Source of the DNA: Ruminococcus sp. HUN007
GTDB taxonomy: Bacteria > Bacillota > Clostridia > Oscillospirales > Ruminococcaceae
Direction: 5' to 3'
Length of the DNA: 64,000 nucleotides
NCBI RefSeq assembly: GCF_000712055.1
Contig: NZ_JOOA01000002.1
Location: forward strand, 930,001 to 994,000
Part shown: piece by piece, positions 53,665 to 62,902 of the stretch
Layout: each line of letters begins with the position of its first letter
How positions within the stretch are numbered: position 1 is the stretch's first letter
Position numbers and translations under genes: made by a program
The notes under the pieces: generated by a model
What the model saw: the letters and a program-made list of their open reading frames with translations, nothing else
The model's database searches: none
What the model was told of the DNA's origin: nothing

Positions 53665-54943
53665 TCATTTTATGATCTTTTCTATCCGGCATTCATGCTT
53701 CTTGTTTTCCTTATCATAATTGATTCCAACAAGCAAAAGCTCTCCGCTGAATGCTTTCAGTTTTTCCGTATAGTTCCTATTCTTTATCTGACTTGCGAAT
53801 GGAGTTCATTACCTCTTCCCAGCCGCCGTCTTCAATACAATTTATAAATTCCTGTCTGACTTCCTTGTTTGGTATCCATGCTTCACTTGTATTCCTGTCG
53901 TAGGTAAGATAACCAAGATGAATAAGCAATGTCAGAACATCATCTGCTGAACTGAACGTTGTCATATCGTTCTGAAACTTTTCTGTGTTTATTCGAACTC
54001 TTTCCCCGGATATCATCCTTATAACCGACTGTCTCAGTCCGTCCATATCGAGTTCTATAAACACCTTCAGTGCTTCAAATGTCTCTGTTTTCGTCCAGTA
54101 GTTACTGAAGATCTTTCTGCTGCATGCAAGCACTACTGACTGCGGATTGTATATCGGCGTTTCATCTACCAGATATCCGTTGTACCAGTCTTTCATTTCA
54201 TCGTATGAAAGTTCATATTTCTCACACAGTACCTGTGTTTCTTTTTCTGTAAAGCCCATAAACTCTGAATACGGTGCTGCATCATTTATCGAAAATTCGT
54301 GGTACATATTAAGCGCACTGTGTTCCCCGTATTTCTTTACGGGAAAAATTCCGGTCGCATAGTCAAGAGCAACGTATTCTTTGTCTTTAAGAAGATCACG
54401 AAGGAAATCCAGGTAATATTTCTGCCCTTCTGTATCATTTTTAAAAACTCTGAATGCGCAGTCCCATTCATCTATGATAAATACAAACGGTACTCTGTGT
54501 TCGTCATATATCTCTCCGAGCATTTCTTCAAGCGAATAGTCTTCCGGAAAATCCATATTTCCATACACTTTGAGAAGATCGCGTTTTAATGACTTTATCA
54601 GTTTTTCTGTCATTTCTTTTCCACCGGACGCTTTTGAAGCAAATCCTCTTACATCAAATTTCAGTACATTGTATTTATTCAGATGTTTTTCGAAGTTCTC
54701 AGTTTCTGTGATCTTAAGATCTTTAAAAAGATCTCTTGAATCGCATCCACGGCTGTAATAAGCTGAAAGCATATTTGCCGCCATTGATTTTCCGAATCGT
54801 CGCGGGCGGCTTATGCATATATGTTTATCAGAAGTATCAAATACAGCATTGGTAACATCAATCATCATTGATTTATCAACATATATTTGTGATTTTACAG
54901 CTTGTCTGAACAAATCGTTCCCAGGATTAAGATAGATCCCCAT
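53665..54943 (-). pseudogene. AAA-ATPase/PD-(D/E)XK gene with internal deletion of the nuclease domain
   Basis: From the ATG at 54943 the ATPase part is intact (SRPRRFGKSMAANMLSAYYS as Walker A, VPFVFIIDEWDCAF as Walker B) and is nearly identical to the copy at 59846-61414 at the start and between residues about 60 and 240. At IRKSD the sequence jumps to the 3' end of the full gene at a short shared AAGTCAGA-type stretch. The frame changes there and ends at 53777, while the remaining C-terminal codons (NYTEKLKAFSGELLL) follow out of frame to 53665. A 388-residue ATPase-only protein could still be made. AAAGGCGGTGA precedes the ATG. Confidence 0.85.
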
Positions 54944-54980
54944 TACTTCACCGCCTTTTCGATCAATTGTAGTTACATTG

Positions 54981-55009
54981 ATTATACCATAATTTATATC
55001 GAAATTCAA
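54981..55009 (-). promoter_or_regulatory. Promoter of the truncated AAA-ATPase gene
   Basis: Minus-strand TTGAAT (55004-55009) and TATAAT (54981-54986) are 17 bases apart; the same promoter is found before the full copy at 61452-61480. It excludes upstream in-frame starts. Confidence 0.7.
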
Positions 55010-55081
55010 TTTTATATTTTCGTCTGATATTCCGGCATAAGCCTTGATTTCAGAATGCTTCACTGCCTGGTACTAAAGGCA

Positions 55082-55145
55082 TGAAGTATTTCAGAATTCA
55101 GATGCGCTCTGTGCATCTGAATTTTCAATTGTGCCGCAGGCACCA
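55082..55145. repeat. Composite hairpin repeat, first two modules
   Basis: GGCATGAAGTATTTC, then CAGATGC / GCATCTG and GTGCCGCAGGCAC. It ends abruptly 20 bases before the histidine kinase stop codon. Confidence 0.75.
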
Positions 55146-55166
55146 CATTTTTATGCGGTGATCAAC

Positions 55167-56474
55167 TCATTTAGCCGTGCGGATAACAAAGCATATTCCG
55201 TTTTCGGTACGCTCTGCGGTAATATTCCATCCGTGCAGATGAATGTAGTCACGGGCAATGGAAAGGCCAAGGCCGGTATTTCCGTCTGGTCCGGTGTAGA
55301 ACCGCTCAAACATATGCTTTATAACATCATCTGTCAGCACTTCGCAGTCATTCCCGATACGTATCTCACCTTTTCCGCAGGATATGTGAATACCATTCTT
55401 TGCATATTTCAGTGAATTGGTGATCAGATTGGAAAGTGCGTGTTCGAGCTTGTCAGGATCAGCAGATACTGTCATCGGTTCAAGATCAAGAGTCACATTC
55501 AGTCCCTTGTTTATGACGGTTCCTTCGAAAGGCATAAGGCAGTCCTGAATGAATTCCTGCATTTCGACGGGTTCCTTTTCAAGTTTAACCGAGCCGCTTT
55601 CCAGCTTTGACATGCAGAGTATCTCTTCGATAAGCCTGCTCATTTTCTCTGTCTGTCCGGCTATTACACGACCTGTTTTTTGGTAGTCCGTGATAACGCC
55701 CTGGCTTATACCGTCCGCATAACCGCGCAGTGCTGTCAGAGGAGTCTTAAGTTCATGCGATGTGTTTTCAAAAAACTGCTTCTGTGCGATCTGATTCTGT
55801 TCAAGTTTTTTTCCGAGTATGAATCCGGTCCCCGTTCCGAATGTGCCGATAACAGCTGCTGTCAGAATGAAGATAATGATCATATGATTTATCATATCCA
55901 TTTCGCCGGTAACATCAACATACGCGATCATTTCACGCACGCTGCACATTCTGGCATCACCGTCGATCTGCATACCAGCCGGATCTGAACCGTCCACAGT
56001 GATATATGAATAGATCTGAACCTTATCATCATCTGATGGGAACGGCACTTCTGCTGATATTTCCGTATCGCTTTCATTAAAATAAATAAACTGACCTGTA
56101 GTATCAGTACTTCGTATATAATAAATGCTTCCGTCTATCTCTGTTTTTATTGTCTCATCTTTCTGTTTCCCGCTGCACCAGCGAATGACCGCCTCTTCCT
56201 TTGGTGTGAAATGATTCTCATCTTCCTCATCCAGTATATAAATAAGCTCCGGCGAGTAAAGTGAATATCCGGTATCGGCGTCGTTTCCCGTGATCTGAAC
56301 ATCTGTATATACAAACGGATCAGAACCGGCGTTCTTAAGAGCTATATCTGCCTGTTCTGCCATTCTGTGCGTGATACTGTAATAAAACACGGTCATGATG
56401 ATAAGGATCATAACCAGTACAGTTCCGCCGGTCAGAAGTGCAATGCGGTAACGTATTTTAAGATGCTTACGCAT
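55167..56474 (-). CDS. Sensor histidine kinase
   Basis: 435 residues. Two transmembrane segments (about 10-32 and 188-212) enclose an extracytoplasmic sensor of about 155 residues rich in acidic residues. The kinase core has the phosphorylated His in FFENTSHELKTPLTALRGYA, the N box ALSNLITNSLKYAK and a G2 box GNTGLGLSIARDY; the G1 segment is weak (EIRIGNDCEV). A HAMP domain is not obvious. The start ATG overlaps the regulator gene's end by 8 bases, so the pair is translated together. It is closest in layout to the VanS/PhoR-like group of Firmicutes; the signal is unknown. The composite repeat lies immediately downstream. Confidence 0.92.
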   Translation of the reverse strand: MRKHLKIRYRIALLTGGTVLVMILIIMTVFYYSITHRMAEQADIALKNAGSDPFVYTDVQITGNDADTGYSLYSPELIYILDEEDENHFTPKEEAVIRWCSGKQKDETIKTEIDGSIYYIRSTDTTGQFIYFNESDTEISAEVPFPSDDDKVQIYSYITVDGSDPAGMQIDGDARMCSVREMIAYVDVTGEMDMINHMIIIFILTAAVIGTFGTGTGFILGKKLEQNQIAQKQFFENTSHELKTPLTALRGYADGISQGVITDYQKTGRVIAGQTEKMSRLIEEILCMSKLESGSVKLEKEPVEMQEFIQDCLMPFEGTVINKGLNVTLDLEPMTVSADPDKLEHALSNLITNSLKYAKNGIHISCGKGEIRIGNDCEVLTDDVIKHMFERFYTGPDGNTGLGLSIARDYIHLHGWNITAERTENGICFVIRTAK

Positions 56475-57165
56475 GCTGTACCTCCAGTTTGTAGCCGTAA
56501 CCCCAGACTGCCGAGATCTTTACACTGCTCGAAGATGATTTCAGTTTCTGCCGGATACGTCTGACCGTTTCATCCGTTACGCGCGTTTCGACCTCATCGC
56601 TGTCAATGCCCCAGACACGATTTAACAGTGTGTCGCGGGATACCGCATTTCCGGCATTCTCCATAAGGCAGCCGAGCAGTGCGAATTCAGTTACCGTAAG
56701 TTCAAGCGGAACTTCTCCGCATAAAACTGTGTGTTTGGACTCATCAAAGGCAAGATCTCCGAAATTTCGTTTTACACTTACCGGCTGCATCATTTCCACA
56801 CGCCGGAGCAGTGCCTTTATTCGTACCACAAGAAGCGAAGGCGAAAACGGCTTGATAAGATAATCGTCACCGCCGAGCATGAATCCGCGCATATGATCTG
56901 TTTCACTTTCCTTTGCCGTCAGTATTACGATGGGCACGGATGATATCTCACGGAGTTTTTTACAGATGGTAAGTCCGTCGGTCCCCGGCATCATTATATC
57001 CAGTACCGCAAGATCGCACGGTTCCTTTAGGAATGCATCATAAAGTGCATCGCCCGTTGAAAATGTACGTACTGAAAAACCTCCGTTCTGAAGGAACTCC
57101 CTCATAACGTCAAGTATATCCTGCTCATCATCTGCTGCATAGATCAGTTTTTTACCTTCTGCCAT
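56467..57165 (-). CDS. OmpR/PhoB-family response regulator
   Basis: 232 residues from the ATG at 57165, with GGAGG 5 bases ahead; the frame is open further upstream but without a start signal. The receiver has AADDEQDILDVM, phosphoacceptor Asp in LAVLDIMMPGTDG, VILTAKESE and LIKPFSPSLLV. The winged helix includes LTVTEFALLGCLMENAG and ETRVTDETVRRIRQKLK. It forms an operon with the kinase downstream. The gene for a small secreted protein lies about 175 bases upstream in the same orientation and could be a target, though nothing in the sequence proves this. Confidence 0.93.
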   Translation of the reverse strand: MAEGKKLIYAADDEQDILDVMREFLQNGGFSVRTFSTGDALYDAFLKEPCDLAVLDIMMPGTDGLTICKKLREISSVPIVILTAKESETDHMRGFMLGGDDYLIKPFSPSLLVVRIKALLRRVEMMQPVSVKRNFGDLAFDESKHTVLCGEVPLELTVTEFALLGCLMENAGNAVSRDTLLNRVWGIDSDEVETRVTDETVRRIRQKLKSSSSSVKISAVWGYGYKLEVQHA

Positions 57166-57339
57166 TTTTGCCTCCGCATAACTGCACCAGTTCAGTTTCC
57201 TGAACTGGTGGTTTGTCTGTATTATATTTATAACGCCTTGCAAATCAGCAAACTACGTTTGCCCGTAAGCGTAATGTATTTTTCATTCACTGCATTTTTC
57301 AGCCGCAAAAATATTTACGTTAAAGCTTCATACTTATCT

Positions 57340-57903
57340 TCAGTTTTCATCTGAAACGGTGATGCTGCCGTCGAAATCCTGACTGCTTTCATCCGCATTT
57401 ACTGTATAGCAGCAGCCATGCCACTTTGCATCTGAGTCCGTAAACTTTATCATAAGTTCTGTCATTTCATTTATCAGATCATCAGATATCTCTCCACCGC
57501 CTGATGCTTCGATCTGACTGCTTAGTTCCTGCCATCTTGCATATTCTTCTTCAGTCAGCTTTTCCTTTGCAAGAGCATCTACGTCTTCTGACGCCAGCGT
57601 CTGACAGTTGTCGATATCCATATCATCATCAAATCCGATCACGAATGACAAACCGGTATTAACAGTGTCATCCTCGCTGTCATCGTTCGTCACATAACAC
57701 TTTTCCACGTCCACGGATGTCTCGTCATCACCCGTTCCGCTCACGGCAGTTTCTGTACCGCCCTCATTTTCTGTCACAGATACGATGTCTTCTGTAACGC
57801 CCGTCGTTTCCGTAGTCTGTGCATTCACTGAAAATGCAAGCGACGTCGGGATAAGTGCTCCTAATGCGGCTATAAGTGCCACCTTTAAAATAACTGTTTT
57901 CAT
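57340..57903 (-). CDS. Small secreted acidic protein
   Basis: 187 residues from the ATG at 57903 with AAGGAGG 7-8 bases ahead. Signal peptide to about residue 28 (MKTVILKVALIAALGALIPT, ending FSVNAQ). The mature protein is Thr/Glu/Asp-rich at first, then has a helical segment (LAKEKLTEEEYARWQELSSQ) and four Cys (ECYV-like, NCQTL and HGCCYTV), which may form disulfides. No family recognised. It lies upstream of the two-component genes on the same strand. A perfect 12-base palindrome in its leader (57942-57953) may be an operator. Confidence 0.7.
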   Translation of the reverse strand: MKTVILKVALIAALGALIPTSLAFSVNAQTTETTGVTEDIVSVTENEGGTETAVSGTGDDETSVDVEKCYVTNDDSEDDTVNTGLSFVIGFDDDMDIDNCQTLASEDVDALAKEKLTEEEYARWQELSSQIEASGGGEISDDLINEMTELMIKFTDSDAKWHGCCYTVNADESSQDFDGSITVSDEN

Positions 57904-57941
57904 TTTGAAAACCTCCTTAAAATATGTTCTGACCAATGTAT

Positions 57942-57953
57942 CAGCATATGCTG
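57942..57953. promoter_or_regulatory. Palindrome in the leader of the secreted-protein gene
   Basis: CAGCATATGCTG is perfectly symmetric and is framed by ACCA / TGGT elements (57932-57965). It lies about 40 bases ahead of the start codon, a plausible binding site. Confidence 0.35.
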
Positions 57954-58041
57954 GTTTATCGGTCTGTTAGTATAATAACATATTTCAAAGAGCAAGTCCC
58001 CGCAATTGTGTAATGATAATGTCACAAAAGTGTAATTCTCA

Positions 58042-59547
58042 TCAGTCAAGATCAAAGAGTTTCCATCCGTCTGCAGTATTCTTTAAAAACGCACAATTAT
58101 GTTCCGAATGACTTTCAAGGCCAATCTGAATGAAGCTGTCATCAGCACTGATAACTGAAAAACTTGTATCAAACAGGCGGTATTTCCAATTGGATACGTC
58201 TTTATTACAGTAAAGAGAACCTCCGGACATCTTATAGACCGGATATTTACCGTTCACTCCTCTTATGTAGTCAATGCCTCTGAGCCTCAGATCAGCAACT
58301 GAAAGACTGCATATAAAGTTTTCAACCTCTGAGATATTTGAAAAGCGTTCATCGGTAACACGCTGATATACAACTGTCGTGCCGTCATATTCTTCAGTAA
58401 GCGTATCATTTTCATCTGTAGTGACTTCGCTGCAAAAAACAACTTCTTCAAGCGCCTTCAGTTCTTCAGCAGCTTTTTTTCCGATATCTTTATACTTATC
58501 ATAAAGATCCTTAAAGTAAGTCGGGCCGTCCGGTATATTTGATATATGTTCATATCCGTCGATCTTCCATTTTCCGTCTTCAAGTAAAAGGCTTACATGA
58601 ACCAAACTGGCTCGAGCGTCAGGGGCATTATCGTCCATCATTACATCACATCTTTTGCCGTCATAGTTATATACATTGCCAGCGGCTAATGCCATCATCC
58701 TGATATCACTCGGAGAAGTCACATAAAGTTCACCGTCAATTATTTTGAAGAGAGTATATCTCCCCGGAACCTCATCATAGTTTGAGATATAGTGCATATC
58801 AATAAATGACTCTGTAAAATAATCTTCAAGAGCAGTACGGACATCCTCTTCTGTATTATACTTATAATAAGAATCTAATTCACTGACTTTGTAATATCTC
58901 ATCATATGCATAGTACCGCCATATGGTTTATAAGAATCAGCTCCTATCGATTGTATTGCATTGAAGGAATATGTAACATCCGCACCGACTACTATATCCC
59001 TGTACTCATGTTCGATATCCATAGCATAAACATGGGGGAAGAATTCAAAATTAAAACTTTCGAGTTTAGGAAGAACTGCCAGTATATCAGAATAAACAGC
59101 AATGTTTTTTGGGTTTCTGAGCGGTGAATATTTATCCGCATTTTCTGTAGTAACTGAAACTGCCGTTTCAGGAGATGTAACCGAAGTCACGGCAGTCGAG
59201 AATGCAGCCGCCTTTTCAGTTTCCTGCACAGTCGTCTCTGCCGGTGTCTCTTCTTCAGTTGTTTCTGCTGTCGTTGTGACCGTAGTTACTTCTTCTGTTG
59301 TTTCTTCCGTTTCATAAACCGGATCAGGATCCGACGTTACCGTTGTGACACTGCTATCAACTTCGGCAGTCTTTTCAGAGTTTTCTCCGTGCCTGATCTT
59401 ATAAACTCCACCGCCTGTCAGAAATCCTGCTATCAAAACAACCGCCAGAACAGCAGCAGTCGTTTTCCGGCCAGCGTCTGCATTTTTATCTTTGCCTTCC
59501 GGCTGATTTATCTGTTTGTTTTCGCTATTATTCTTTTCGTTTTCCAT
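58042..59547 (-). CDS. Membrane-anchored protein with Thr-rich linker, function unknown
   Basis: 501 residues from the ATG at 59547 (GAGGT 5-6 bases ahead). A charged cytoplasmic start of about 28 residues is followed by one transmembrane segment (AAVLAVVLIAGFLTGGGVY), then about 95 residues of Thr/Glu/Val-rich linker. An extracytoplasmic region of about 360 residues shows two related halves, each with YYKVSELDSYYKY- or EVENFICSL-type helices followed by DGELYVT- or GGSLYCN-type strands. I recognise no named family with confidence. A strong promoter (59640-59668) precedes it and it appears to be monocistronic. Confidence 0.7.
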   Translation of the reverse strand: MENEKNNSENKQINQPEGKDKNADAGRKTTAAVLAVVLIAGFLTGGGVYKIRHGENSEKTAEVDSSVTTVTSDPDPVYETEETTEEVTTVTTTAETTEEETPAETTVQETEKAAAFSTAVTSVTSPETAVSVTTENADKYSPLRNPKNIAVYSDILAVLPKLESFNFEFFPHVYAMDIEHEYRDIVVGADVTYSFNAIQSIGADSYKPYGGTMHMMRYYKVSELDSYYKYNTEEDVRTALEDYFTESFIDMHYISNYDEVPGRYTLFKIIDGELYVTSPSDIRMMALAAGNVYNYDGKRCDVMMDDNAPDARASLVHVSLLLEDGKWKIDGYEHISNIPDGPTYFKDLYDKYKDIGKKAAEELKALEEVVFCSEVTTDENDTLTEEYDGTTVVYQRVTDERFSNISEVENFICSLSVADLRLRGIDYIRGVNGKYPVYKMSGGSLYCNKDVSNWKYRLFDTSFSVISADDSFIQIGLESHSEHNCAFLKNTADGWKLFDLD

Positions 59548-59639
59548 ATCATACCTCACTTAAAGCCCAATTGATGATTTCCCATTGCCGCTTTTCATTC
59601 GGTTTTTACAACCAAACCGACTGCCTTCCCGCATCAATA

Positions 59640-59668
59640 ATTATACAGCATCATCGCAAATAAGTCAA
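59640..59668 (-). promoter_or_regulatory. Promoter of the membrane-anchored protein gene
   Basis: Minus-strand TTGACT (59663-59668) and TATAAT (59640-59645) are 17 bases apart; a second TTGACA lies just upstream. Confidence 0.7.
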
Positions 59669-59710
59669 TTATATGTCAACATAAGGAAAAGAATTTTTAC
59701 ATTAGAAAAA

Positions 59711-59840
59711 AGAGGCGCTCTGTGCATCTGAATTAAAAATTGTGCCGCAGGCACCACCTTTCAATCGGTACGCCTGTGGCGTGCTATTTAAAAAAAACAA
59801 AACATGAAGATCGCTCCTCATGTCTTGTTTTTCATATATT
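59711..59840. repeat. Composite hairpin repeat, nearly complete copy
   Basis: Half of the first hairpin, GTGCCGCAGGCAC, GTACGCCTGTGGCGTGC and CATGAAGATCGCTCCTCATG within AAAACAA / TTGTTTT, immediately 3' of the full AAA-ATPase/nuclease gene. Confidence 0.85.
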
Positions 59841-59845
59841 GCAAA

Positions 59846-61414
59846 TCATTTTATGATCTTTTCTATCAGGCATTCATGCATCTTGTTTTCCTTATCGTAA
59901 TTGATACCGACAAGTAATAATTCTCCGCTGAATGCTTTCAGTTTTTCCGTATAGTTCTTGTTCTTTATCTGACTTATCGCACCTTCGGCTGTTTTGTCAT
60001 ACTTAAGTTCGATAACCATTGCAGGTACATTCATCCCTTTTCGCGGTATGAATGCAAGGTCGGCAAATCCGTCTCCGGAAGGGAATTCTCTGATTATCTC
60101 GTACTGCTTTCTTGCTGAATAATATGCAAGAGACAGTGTTACTGAAAGTGAGAGTTCGTTGTTATACGCTATTACCGATGAGTTCTGGCGATGGATCTCT
60201 TCTACTATGTCTGCGACCTTTCTCTCATCAAGGCTAAGTGTTGCTTTAAGCAGATCGTCGGACTTACGAATGGAGTACATTACTTCCTCCCAGCCGCCGT
60301 CTTCGATACAATTGATAAATTCCTGTCTGACTTCCTTGTTTGGTATCCATGCTTCACTTGTATTCCTGTCGTAGGTAAGATACCCAAGATGGATAAGCAG
60401 AGTAAGAACATCATCAGCAGACTTAAATGATGTCATGTCATTCTGAAACTTTTCTGTGTTTACATGTATTCGTTCTCCGGATATCATTTTTATAACAGAA
60501 TCACGTAATCCATCCATATCAAGCTGTATATAATCTTTAAGAGCTTCAAATGTCTCCGTTTTAGTCCAGTAATTATCGAATGATTTTTCAGTAATTGCCT
60601 GAACAACTGAATTAGGATTATATATTTCGTTATTATCGACCTTATATCCGTCATACCATCGTTTCAGCTCTTCAAGCATGTCAGTATCTTCGCCGCAGAG
60701 CATTTGAACTTCCTTGTCAGTAAATCCTGTATATTCTGCAAAACGTTTCTGACTTGTCATGGTATACTCATGATACATATTAAGCGCACTGTGCTCCCCG
60801 TATTTCTTCACCGGGAATATACCAGTTGCATAGTCAAGGGCTACGTATTCTTTGTCTTTAAGCAGATCACGAAGGAAATCCAGGTAATATTTCTGCCCTT
60901 CTGTATCATTTTTAAAAACTCTGAATGCGCAGTCCCATTCATCTATGATAAATACAAACGGTACTCTGTGTTCGTCATATATCTCTCCGAGCATTTCTTC
61001 AAGCGAATAGTCTTCCGGAAAATCCATATTTCCATACACTTTGAGAAGATCGCGTTTTAATGACTTTATCAGTTTTTCTGTCATTTCTTTTCCGCCGGAC
61101 GCTTTTGACGCAAATCCTCTTACATCAAATTTCAGTACATTGTATTTATTTAAGTATTTTTCGAAGTTCTCAGTTTCTGTGATCTTAAGATCTTTAAAAA
61201 GATCTCTTGAATCGCATCCACGGCTGTAATAAGCCGCAAGCATATTTGCCGCCATTGATTTTCCGAATCGTCTCGGTCGGCTTATGCATATGTGTTTGTT
61301 CGTCTTCCGCAGACATTTGTTTGTCAAATCTATAAGCATCGATTTATCTACATATATATCCGAATTTACTGCCTCACTGAACAATCCATTTCCTGGATTA
61401 AGATAGATTCCCAT
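59846..61414 (-). CDS. AAA-ATPase fused to a PD-(D/E)XK nuclease-like domain, full-length copy
   Basis: 522 residues from the ATG at 61414. A longer frame exists but it runs through the promoter at 61452-61480, and AAAGGCGGTGA lies ahead of this ATG. The N-terminal AAA-ATPase-like domain shows ISRPRRFGKSMAANMLAAYY (Walker A with GKS), VPFVFIIDEWDCAF (Walker B) and ALDYATGIFPVKKYGEHSAL. The C-terminal domain (about 400-522) is PD-(D/E)XK-like: GDGFADLAFIPRKG, then VIELKYDKTAEGAISQI, carrying the Asp and ExK of the nuclease core. The family is widespread in gut Firmicutes and Bacteroidetes, usually in many copies, and its biological role is not settled. Two defective relatives exist in this window. 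Confidence 0.9.
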   Translation of the reverse strand: MGIYLNPGNGLFSEAVNSDIYVDKSMLIDLTNKCLRKTNKHICISRPRRFGKSMAANMLAAYYSRGCDSRDLFKDLKITETENFEKYLNKYNVLKFDVRGFASKASGGKEMTEKLIKSLKRDLLKVYGNMDFPEDYSLEEMLGEIYDEHRVPFVFIIDEWDCAFRVFKNDTEGQKYYLDFLRDLLKDKEYVALDYATGIFPVKKYGEHSALNMYHEYTMTSQKRFAEYTGFTDKEVQMLCGEDTDMLEELKRWYDGYKVDNNEIYNPNSVVQAITEKSFDNYWTKTETFEALKDYIQLDMDGLRDSVIKMISGERIHVNTEKFQNDMTSFKSADDVLTLLIHLGYLTYDRNTSEAWIPNKEVRQEFINCIEDGGWEEVMYSIRKSDDLLKATLSLDERKVADIVEEIHRQNSSVIAYNNELSLSVTLSLAYYSARKQYEIIREFPSGDGFADLAFIPRKGMNVPAMVIELKYDKTAEGAISQIKNKNYTEKLKAFSGELLLVGINYDKENKMHECLIEKIIK

Positions 61415-61451
61415 TACTTCACCGCCTTTTCGATCAATTGTAGTTACATTG

Positions 61452-61480
61452 ATTATACCATAATTTATATCGAAATTCAA
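61452..61480 (-). promoter_or_regulatory. Promoter of the full-length AAA-ATPase/nuclease gene
   Basis: Minus-strand TTGAAT (61475-61480) and TATAAT (61452-61457) with 17 bases between, duplicated at 54981-55009. Confidence 0.7.
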
Positions 61481-61552
61481 TTTTATATTTTCGTCTGATA
61501 TTCCGGCATAAGCCTTGATTTCAGAAAGCTTCACTGCCTGGTACTAAAGCGC

Positions 61553-61589
61553 AGGGCATGAAGTATTACCGAATTCAGATGCACTCTGG
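61553..61589. repeat. Composite hairpin repeat, left-edge fragment
   Basis: GGCATGAAGTATTACCGAAT and CAGATGCACTCTGG equal the left edge of the complete copies, then the similarity ends. The remaining bases to 61689 show nothing. Confidence 0.6.
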
Positions 61590-61689
61590 TAAAAAGTTCC
61601 TGTGCATTGATTTTTTTCACTTGTGTTATTGTATGTGAAAGAAGCGAAAGTCAGATGATTTTGCTTTATATCATTAAACTTCCTGATAT

Positions 61690-62676
61690 TCATATAAGAT
61701 CGTTCTGGAATCTCGACAAATGCTCAAACGGAAGGATCTGACGGCCTCGGAAAAGTCCGCATCCGTCGTTGATAAGCTGATTATTTATAGCCTTGAACAT
61801 ATTGACATTGATGGTTGAAAGATCAAGCTCCTGCAGTTTTATCAGACGTTCATAGGCTTCATCGAAATATCTGCACTCCCCGACAGGAATAATGTCACGT
61901 TTGCTCCGGCTTGCTTCCTGCCGCTTTTCATAGCTGAAATGATTGGCCTCTCCTATTTCCGCGATATCATCCATATCCTTAGTCCGGAGCTGTAATTCAG
62001 TAAAGCATCTTGCAAGGTTGTCATAAAACGTGATATGCAGTGAGCGATATCCCGAAGAACGCGGAGCTTTTACATAGTCCCTGTAATAGGACAGATTTTC
62101 TCTGCTTAAAGGCCCCGGATCTTCAGACGGCTTTACCCCTGAGGGTTCCGCAGTAAAGCCTCTTTCTTCAAGAAATTCAGGAAGAGTATTTGCTATCTCG
62201 TACAGATACTGTAATTCCAGTTCTTCTTTGCTTGCATCTAACGGAATATGGCACTGCGGAAGAGATATCACAATACGGTAGGCAATAAGATCCCGGAAAC
62301 AGGAAAGACTGCTTTTTATTTCAGCTTCACCCGGATATCGGCCGTTCGATCTGAAATATTCGTAAATGTATTCCAGTATATATCCGTTAAACTTCTCCTC
62401 TGCTCTTATCAGAGATTTTATCCTTCCTTTAAATGTAAAAGCAAGGAACGGATATTTCTGCGTCATGTACTTATAGAATTCCTTTATTCTCTGCGATTGC
62501 GAGGTAAGGAAGTCATTATGCTCCAGCAGCTCTGTTATCTGTATAAGAAAATTGCTGTGAGCAAGATCGATTGAGTTGTGTTCTTTTATTGCTGATCTTT
62601 TTAAGTCCGATGAATACTGATGCAGTATTTTAAGCACAGTGTCACCGGAATACATATAATCGTTTAATGAAACCAT
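61690..62676 (-). CDS. Stand-alone RelA/SpoT-type nucleotidyltransferase (small alarmone synthetase-like)
   Basis: 328 residues. The synthetase fold is visible: FKGRIKSLIRAEEKFNGY, then CFRDLIAYRIVI, the G-loop-type YRDYVKAPRSSGYRSLHITF, and FTELQLRTKDMDDIAEIGEA with the conserved Glu. There is no HD hydrolase domain and no TGS/ACT regulatory part, so it resembles RelP/RelQ-like small synthetases or toxSAS toxins. The insertion of about 60 residues between the Asp-Leu-Arg and G-loop motifs is unusual. Products could be (p)ppGpp or related nucleotides, or tRNA pyrophosphorylation as in some toxSAS; sequence alone cannot decide. No antitoxin is evident next to it. GGAG lies 6 bases before the ATG. 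Confidence 0.82.
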   Translation of the reverse strand: MVSLNDYMYSGDTVLKILHQYSSDLKRSAIKEHNSIDLAHSNFLIQITELLEHNDFLTSQSQRIKEFYKYMTQKYPFLAFTFKGRIKSLIRAEEKFNGYILEYIYEYFRSNGRYPGEAEIKSSLSCFRDLIAYRIVISLPQCHIPLDASKEELELQYLYEIANTLPEFLEERGFTAEPSGVKPSEDPGPLSRENLSYYRDYVKAPRSSGYRSLHITFYDNLARCFTELQLRTKDMDDIAEIGEANHFSYEKRQEASRSKRDIIPVGECRYFDEAYERLIKLQELDLSTINVNMFKAINNQLINDGCGLFRGRQILPFEHLSRFQNDLI

Positions 62677-62806
62677 AACTTTTCTCCATAAATCGAAGCT
62701 GTCGCTAAAGCATCAGCTCCGGGTATCAGACAATTTACAGGAAGTTCGTCGCTTTTGCCCTGCCGTTCCTGTCACTCCGTCCGAATTTGTTTTTCAGGTA
62801 AAAGAA

Positions 62807-62834
62807 GGCGCTTCTCCATCATAAGAGAAGCGCC
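62807..62834. terminator. Intrinsic terminator-like hairpin
   Basis: GGCGCTTCTC and GAGAAGCGCC form a perfect 10-base stem with an 8-base loop. T-rich sequence follows on both strands (CTTGCTTGTTTTG on plus, TTCTTTTAC on minus). Confidence 0.65.
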
Positions 62835-62902
62835 CTTGCTTGTTTTGTTACCACTATTCTATCACATAAGCTGCTCATTGTCAACGCTTATCTTTTTTTA
62901 CG

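Noticed and set aside
61415..61534. 40-residue N-terminal extension of the AAA-ATPase/nuclease protein
   Set aside because: It is conserved in both copies, but it spans a TTGAAT/TATAAT promoter, and a ribosome binding site precedes the internal ATG; the DNA conservation reflects duplication.
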